DNA from: JAGTVG01 sp964389805
GTDB lineage: Bacteria > Bacteroidota > Bacteroidia > Cytophagales > Cyclobacteriaceae
Length of the DNA: 29,702 nt
Assembly: GCA_964389805.1 (NCBI GenBank)
Contig: CAYMFU010000078.1
Span: 1 to 29,702 of the forward strand
Direction: 5' to 3'
This document shows positions 25,018 through 29,702 of the stretch, one piece after another. A program made the translations under genes and the position numbers. The notes below the pieces were generated by a model that ran no database searches, was not told the DNA's origin, and saw nothing but the letters and a program-made list of their open reading frames with translations. Numbering within the stretch: the stretch's first letter is position 1; each line of letters starts with the position of its first letter.

Positions 25018-28000
25018 ATGAAAAGAGGACTACCAATTATTTATGTGATATTGCTGTCAGTAGCATTTTTAATGGGCAGCAAATCTTTCGTTTTAGGACA
25101 GGGTACAGAAATTATAGATTATAGTTTTACTGAAGAAACAGGACCAGCAACAATCGGTAGTGGCACCGTAGATATTGAAGTTGCTTATGGCACCAACCTG
25201 AATGGATTGATTGCAACTTTTACTTTATCTGATAGTGCTAAAGCTGAGATTAGTGGAATACTGCAAGAAAGCGGTACAACAGCAAATGATTTTAGTGGAG
25301 GGATAGTTTTATATACCATAACCGACACTACAGATGCTTCTACTCAAAATTGGGATATTGATGTAACAATCGCTCCTAATGACTCAACAGATATTCTTAC
25401 TTTCACAATACCTGAAGAAACAGGGCCGGCGTCAATCGATGATAACAATCATACCATTGACCTTGAGGTAGCCTATGGAACTGATTTAACTAGTCTTACT
25501 CCGATCTTTACCCTCTCTACTGGTGCAACCTCATCTCCGACAAGCGGTACTACTGGAAATTATAGTAGTGAAGCTACCATTACAGTGACTGCTGAAAATA
25601 CGTCCTTTACTCAGGAGTGGAAAGTCAATGTGACTGAAGCTCTAAATGACTCAACAGATATTCTTACTTTCACAATACCTGAAGAAACAGGACCGGCGTC
25701 AATCGATGATAACAATCATACCATTGACCTTACGGTAGCCTATGGAACTGATTTAACTAGTCTTACTCCGGATTTTACCCTATCCACTGGTGCTACCTCA
25801 TCACCAACAAGTGGAACTAATGGAGATTATAGTAGTGAGGTTACCATTAAGGTAACTGCTGAAAATACTTCTTTCACTCAGGATTGGAAAGTCAATGTAA
25901 CTGAAGCCCTTAATGATTCAACAGATATTCTTACTTTCACAATACCTGAAGAAACCGGTCCTGCAACTATCAATGATAACAATCATACTGTTGACATTGA
26001 AGTCGCCTATGGAACTGATCTAACTAGTCTTACTCCGATCTTTTCCCTCTCTACCGGTGCTACTTCATCACCAACAAGCGGTACTCCTGGAGATTATAGT
26101 AGTGAAGCTACCATTACAGTAACTGCTGAAAATACTTCTTTCACTCAGGAGTGGAAAGTCAATGTAACTGAAGCCCTTAATGATTCAACAGATATTCTTA
26201 CATTCACAATACCCGAAGAAACCGGTCCTAAAACCATTGATGCAGTGAACCATACCGTCGATGTCGAAGTTCCATTTGGTACTGATGTAACAGCGCTCGT
26301 AGCAACATTTACATTATCTGACCAGGCTTCGGCTACTGTAGGTGCAACAGCACAAACTAGTGGTGTTACACCAAATAATTTTACAAGTCCGGTAACCTAC
26401 TCTGTTCAAGCGGGTGATGGATCTACTCAGGACTGGACAATTACTGTTTCATTTGCTTCAAATAACGAAACTGACATACTTACTTATAGCCTTCCTGGTC
26501 AAACTGCTCCTGCTAATATTAACAATGGAAATCATACTATTAGTGTAGAGGTTCCTTATGGTACAGATGTTACCGCCTTAGTAGCTACTTTTACATTGTC
26601 AGCGCAGGCTTCTGCTACTGTTGGTGCAACATCCCAAACAAGTGGGGTGACCCCGAACAATTTCACAGGACCTATAACATATACAATTCAGGCAGGTGAT
26701 GGATCTACACAGGATTGGTCAGTTACAGTTTCATTTGCGCAAAATACTCAAACAGATATTCTTACTTTTAGTGTTGACGGATTCACTGGTACAGTAAATG
26801 CTGGAAATCATACAGTGAATGTAAGTGTTCCTTATGGAACAGTTGTCACTAATATGATCGCTACTTACACCTTATCTGACCAGGCCGAAGCGAGGGTATC
26901 TGGAGGTTTGCAGGAAAGTGGCGTCTCCTCCTTGAATTTCTCAACTCCCGTCACCTATGATATAACGGCAGGCGATGGAACAACCACTCAGGCATGGCTT
27001 ATTACAGTGACTGTTGCCCAGAATACAGAAACTGATTTTATAACCTATAGCTTCCCGGAGCAAACTCAGTCTACTATTAATGCAGTTAATCACACAATTG
27101 ATGTTGTTGTCCTATATGGAACAGACATAACAAATCTGGTTGCAACTTTTGATCTATCACCAGGTGCAACTACCAGAATTAGTGGAACGCTTCAGACAAG
27201 TGGTGTTACATCTAATAACTTTACAAATCCAGTTACTTATAGAGTTTTAGCAGAAGATGGTACTACAGCCCAGAATTGGATAGTTACTGTTACAGAAGCA
27301 CTAAATTTCGCCACAGATATAGTAAGCTACTCAATACCTAATCAACTGGGGAATTCTACTATTAATGACATAACCCACACTGTTGAAGTGGTTATGCCTT
27401 TCGGCACAAATGTCAATAACCTCGTAGCTTCATTTAATTTATCAGATGGAGCTACAGCAAATGTTGGAGCCGTTCCACAAAATAGCGGGATCACAGCTAA
27501 TAACTTCAGCAGTGATGTAACATATACAATTCTGGCTGAGAATGGAACTGATACACAGGATTGGACAATTACTGTAAGAGTAGCTCCAAATACAAGTACT
27601 AGCATATTACTTTATAGTTTTGATGAAAATTCCGAACCATCAAAAATTGATGATAATAATCATACTGTAGATGTAGTAGTTGTCTATGGAACAGATGTTA
27701 CAAATTTAGTTGCTGATTTTGTATTATCTCCCCAAGCCACGGCTACAATTGGCGGCATAACTCAACAAAGTGGAGTAACAGCACATGATTTTACAAATCC
27801 AGTTACATATACGGTGACTGCCCACGATGGTGTAACATCACAAGACTGGATCGTAACAGTAACTGTCGCTCAAAATACAGAGGCAGATATCCTGGCGTAT
27901 AGCTTTGATGAACAAACCGGTCCCGCAAACATTAACAATATAACCCGGGAAATTGATATTGAAGTGGCTTATGGAACAGATGTAACTGATTTGGTTGCTA

Positions 28001-29702
28001 CCTTCACTCTTTCTGATAGTGCTACTGCCAAGGTGGGAGTTACTGATCAAACCAGTGGCGTAACATCCAATAATTTTACGAATGAAGTAACCTATGTGGT
28101 TACCTCAGAGGATGGTATTACTTCGCTTCCCTGGATAGTTATTGTATCCGTGGCTAATAATACAGATACCGATATATTGACATATAGTTTCCCTGAGCCA
28201 ACAGATACTGTCATAATTAATTCAACAATGCATACAATAGACGTTACAATTGAATATGGAACTGACTTAACAAATCTAATTGCTGAGTTTACACTATCCT
28301 CTGATGCTTCCGCTTTTATAGGTCCTGTTCGTCAGGAAAGTGGCATATCTGCAAATGATTTTAGCTCAGATGTTATCTATACGGTGTTGGCTGGAGATAG
28401 TGTCACTACCCAAGACTGGATAGTTACAGTAATCTATAATGAACCCGACACTGAAACGGATATTATATCCTTCACTTTTGATGAGCAAGTTGGAACAACC
28501 TCTAAGGATACAGTCAATCATATACTTGGTCTATATGTGCAACAAGATGCTGAATTAGATCGCTTGATAGCTATCTTTGAACTTTCTCATGGAGCTACGG
28601 CCTATGTTGATACGGTATTACAGGAAAGTGGCATTACCGTGAATGACTTCACAGATTCACTCGTTTATACGGTTATTGCTCAGGATGGAATTACAAGTCA
28701 GAGCTGGACAATTATTGTTCGACGAGGATTTACTTTTGAATATGTTGAATCTCCCGATGAGTTTCCGGTCAGTAACACTACAATAACGGCAAGTGCACGC
28801 TTACCAATCTATCAGGACATAGATGAAGTTATTTTCTATTATAGAAAATTCGAGAACGAGGAATGGGAATCGCTGATTGTCCCTGGAAATCAGGAAATAT
28901 ATTCTATAGATATTAGTCGTGAAATGGTTGGAAATCTAGGTATGTATTACTATTTCAATGCTGTTGATACAACCGGATCCAACCTTTCCCTGGATCATAT
29001 ACAACTTATTTTGCATTATGATACCGATTATCCGGCAATCCCTAATTTGCGATTCGGTGAAACAGTCAATCACTATCAAATTATTTCGGTACCTCTTAAC
29101 CTTCAGAACACCAATGCCGAGGCAGTTTTAGATGAATTGGGTGAATACGATATTAAAAAATGGAGGTTATTCCATCATAATGGCGTCTCAACCAATGAAT
29201 ACAGAAACGGTTTTACCAATATAGATCCAGGCTTGGGCTATTGGCTCATCGTTCGTGAACCAACCAGTATTACAACCGGTGAAGGTCGGACAATTCGAAT
29301 TGATAGTGTAACAGGATACCAGATGAACCTCACTCCTGGATGGAACCAGATTGGAAATCCATATGATATGGATCTGAATTGGGATGCAGTGATTATTGAA
29401 AACGAAAATCTTAATATTGGCAGGGTAAAACTGTTTATGCAGGATTCACTGACTGCTGGGAATATTATCCCTAGATTCCGTGGTGGATTTGTCTACCTAC
29501 TGGGAATTCAACCAATTACCGTCAATGTAAATCCTTATTCTTCTTCATCCGCAGCCTTAAGAATGCAACCCTATACAGATCCTGCAAGGCTCCATTCTCT
29601 GGATGAGACAAGCTGGATTGCCGGATTAAAGTTATCAAATGGAATTGTTTCACATAATCTTTCTGGTGTTGGGATGCACCCTGAAGCCATTGAGGGAAAA
29701 GA
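25018..29702 (+). CDS. Giant multi-repeat Ig-like surface protein (adhesin-like), C-terminus beyond window
   Basis: By direct translation the frame is open from ATG 25018 (Shine-Dalgarno-like AAAGGAAGAG just before) to the window edge, at least 1561 codons. Signal peptide at about 1-27 (MKRGLPIIYV... VLG then Gln). From residue 30 to about 1238 there are 13 tandem domains of 89-96 residues. Each opens with TDILTFTIPEETGP-like text, then NHTIDVEVAYGTDVTALVATFTLS, an SGVTxNNFT turn, VTYTVTAEDGTTQDW and ITVT. They resemble the Bacteroidota repeats often labelled DUF5018 or bacterial Ig-like. Next (about 1239-1335) comes a different beta domain with EVIFYYRKFENEEW, then a segment with RFGETVNHYQIISVP and GWNQIGNPYDM, wording common before type IX secretion tails. 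No catalytic motif seen. A surface adhesin or matrix role is inferred. Confidence 0.9.
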   Translation, partial: MKRGLPIIYVILLSVAFLMGSKSFVLGQGTEIIDYSFTEETGPATIGSGTVDIEVAYGTNLNGLIATFTLSDSAKAEISGILQESGTTANDFSGGIVLYTITDTTDASTQNWDIDVTIAPNDSTDILTFTIPEETGPASIDDNNHTIDLEVAYGTDLTSLTPIFTLSTGATSSPTSGTTGNYSSEATITVTAENTSFTQEWKVNVTEALNDSTDILTFTIPEETGPASIDDNNHTIDLTVAYGTDLTSLTPDFTLSTGATSSPTSGTNGDYSSEVTIKVTAENTSFTQDWKVNVTEALNDSTDILTFTIPEETGPATINDNNHTVDIEVAYGTDLTSLTPIFSLSTGATSSPTSGTPGDYSSEATITVTAENTSFTQEWKVNVTEALNDSTDILTFTIPEETGPKTIDAVNHTVDVEVPFGTDVTALVATFTLSDQASATVGATAQTSGVTPNNFTSPVTYSVQAGDGSTQDWTITVSFASNNETDILTYSLPGQTAPANINNGNHTISVEVPYGTDVTALVATFTLSAQASATVGATSQTSGVTPNNFTGPITYTIQAGDGSTQDWSVTVSFAQNTQTDILTFSVDGFTGTVNAGNHTVNVSVPYGTVVTNMIATYTLSDQAEARVSGGLQESGVSSLNFSTPVTYDITAGDGTTTQAWLITVTVAQNTETDFITYSFPEQTQSTINAVNHTIDVVVLYGTDITNLVATFDLSPGATTRISGTLQTSGVTSNNFTNPVTYRVLAEDGTTAQNWIVTVTEALNFATDIVSYSIPNQLGNSTINDITHTVEVVMPFGTNVNNLVASFNLSDGATANVGAVPQNSGITANNFSSDVTYTILAENGTDTQDWTITVRVAPNTSTSILLYSFDENSEPSKIDDNNHTVDVVVVYGTDVTNLVADFVLSPQATATIGGITQQSGVTAHDFTNPVTYTVTAHDGVTSQDWIVTVTVAQNTEADILAYSFDEQTGPANINNITREIDIEVAYGTDVTDLVATFTLSDSATAKVGVTDQTSGVTSNNFTNEVTYVVTSEDGITSLPWIVIVSVANNTDTDILTYSFPEPTDTVIINSTMHTIDVTIEYGTDLTNLIAEFTLSSDASAFIGPVRQESGISANDFSSDVIYTVLAGDSVTTQDWIVTVIYNEPDTETDIISFTFDEQVGTTSKDTVNHILGLYVQQDAELDRLIAIFELSHGATAYVDTVLQESGITVNDFTDSLVYTVIAQDGITSQSWTIIVRRGFTFEYVESPDEFPVSNTTITASARLPIYQDIDEVIFYYRKFENEEWESLIVPGNQEIYSIDISREMVGNLGMYYYFNAVDTTGSNLSLDHIQLILHYDTDYPAIPNLRFGETVNHYQIISVPLNLQNTNAEAVLDELGEYDIKKWRLFHHNGVSTNEYRNGFTNIDPGLGYWLIVREPTSITTGEGRTIRIDSVTGYQMNLTPGWNQIGNPYDMDLNWDAVIIENENLNIGRVKLFMQDSLTAGNIIPRFRGGFVYLLGIQPITVNVNPYSSSSAALRMQPYTDPARLHSLDETSWIAGLKLSNGIVSHNLSGVGMHPEAIEGK
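25105..28731 (+). repeat. 13 tandem coding repeats (267-288 bp each)
   Basis: Unit starts by my reading: 25105, 25387, 25654, 25921, 26188, 26470, 26752, 27031, 27313, 27598, 27883, 28168 and 28456. Units 2-4 are exactly 267 bp and share the wording LTPxFTLSTGATSSPTSG and TAENTSFTQ. The others are 276-288 bp with LVATFTLSxxAxAxVG and SGVTxNNF. Unit 5 begins like units 2-4 and ends like the other type. Confidence 0.9.

Noticed and set aside
25387..26469. Regular 267-bp repeats as a possible CRISPR or satellite array
   Set aside because: The whole stretch is one open frame with a conserved protein repeat; units abut directly with no short repeat/spacer pattern.
27342..28050. Minus-strand frames of 70-87 residues in the repeat region
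   Set aside because: They lie antisense to the continuous repeat protein and arise from its repetitive codons.

Overview
This is an AT-rich bacterial window that looks like the Bacteroidota, most likely Cytophagales or a near relative. The signs are: upstream boxes matching the Bacteroidota promoter core TAnnTTTG; short Gly/Asn/Ser-type lipoprotein signals; a fused, animal-like FtcD in a histidine-degradation operon; an aspartokinase next to lumazine synthase; and a giant secreted protein built from Ig-like repeats of the kind common in gliding and surface-attached Bacteroidota. No rRNA, tRNA, CRISPR array, transposase or phage gene was seen.

Layout. Positions 1-5330 hold a mixed set: the end of a zinc-ribbon protein, a small lipoprotein, a small exported protein, an FMN nitroreductase divergent from a PLP aminotransferase, a small TPR-like exported protein and a PlsB-like acyltransferase. 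Positions 5431-11604 are a tight minus-strand hut operon in the order hutH-hutU-hutI-ftcD. It converts histidine through urocanate, imidazolone propionate and formiminoglutamate to glutamate, passing the one-carbon unit to folate. An SDR oxidoreductase lies just upstream. Positions 12564-14963 hold a cation diffusion facilitator with no usual start codon before its conserved first helix, an aldo/keto reductase and a glutathione peroxidase. Positions 15083-21815 are core genes: lysC, ribH, a TPR membrane protein and pdhA on the minus strand, then recF, gltX and a small charged protein on the plus strand. Positions 21964-24080 hold a di-haem cytochrome c peroxidase lipoprotein and a PfkB-family sugar/nucleoside kinase.

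Positions 24362-29702 are the accessory part. A 210-residue exported protein with one Ig-like domain and a C-terminal membrane helix is followed after 23 bases by an open reading frame that runs off the window end (at least 1561 codons). That frame has a signal peptide and 13 tandem Ig-like repeats of 89-96 residues. Three repeats form a distinct, younger 267-bp array. After the repeats come other beta-rich segments like those found before type IX secretion tails. This pair is the best candidate in the window for an undescribed surface system; its function cannot be read from sequence.

Several hairpin terminators, promoter cores and unexplained inverted or direct repeats in intergenic DNA are listed separately.
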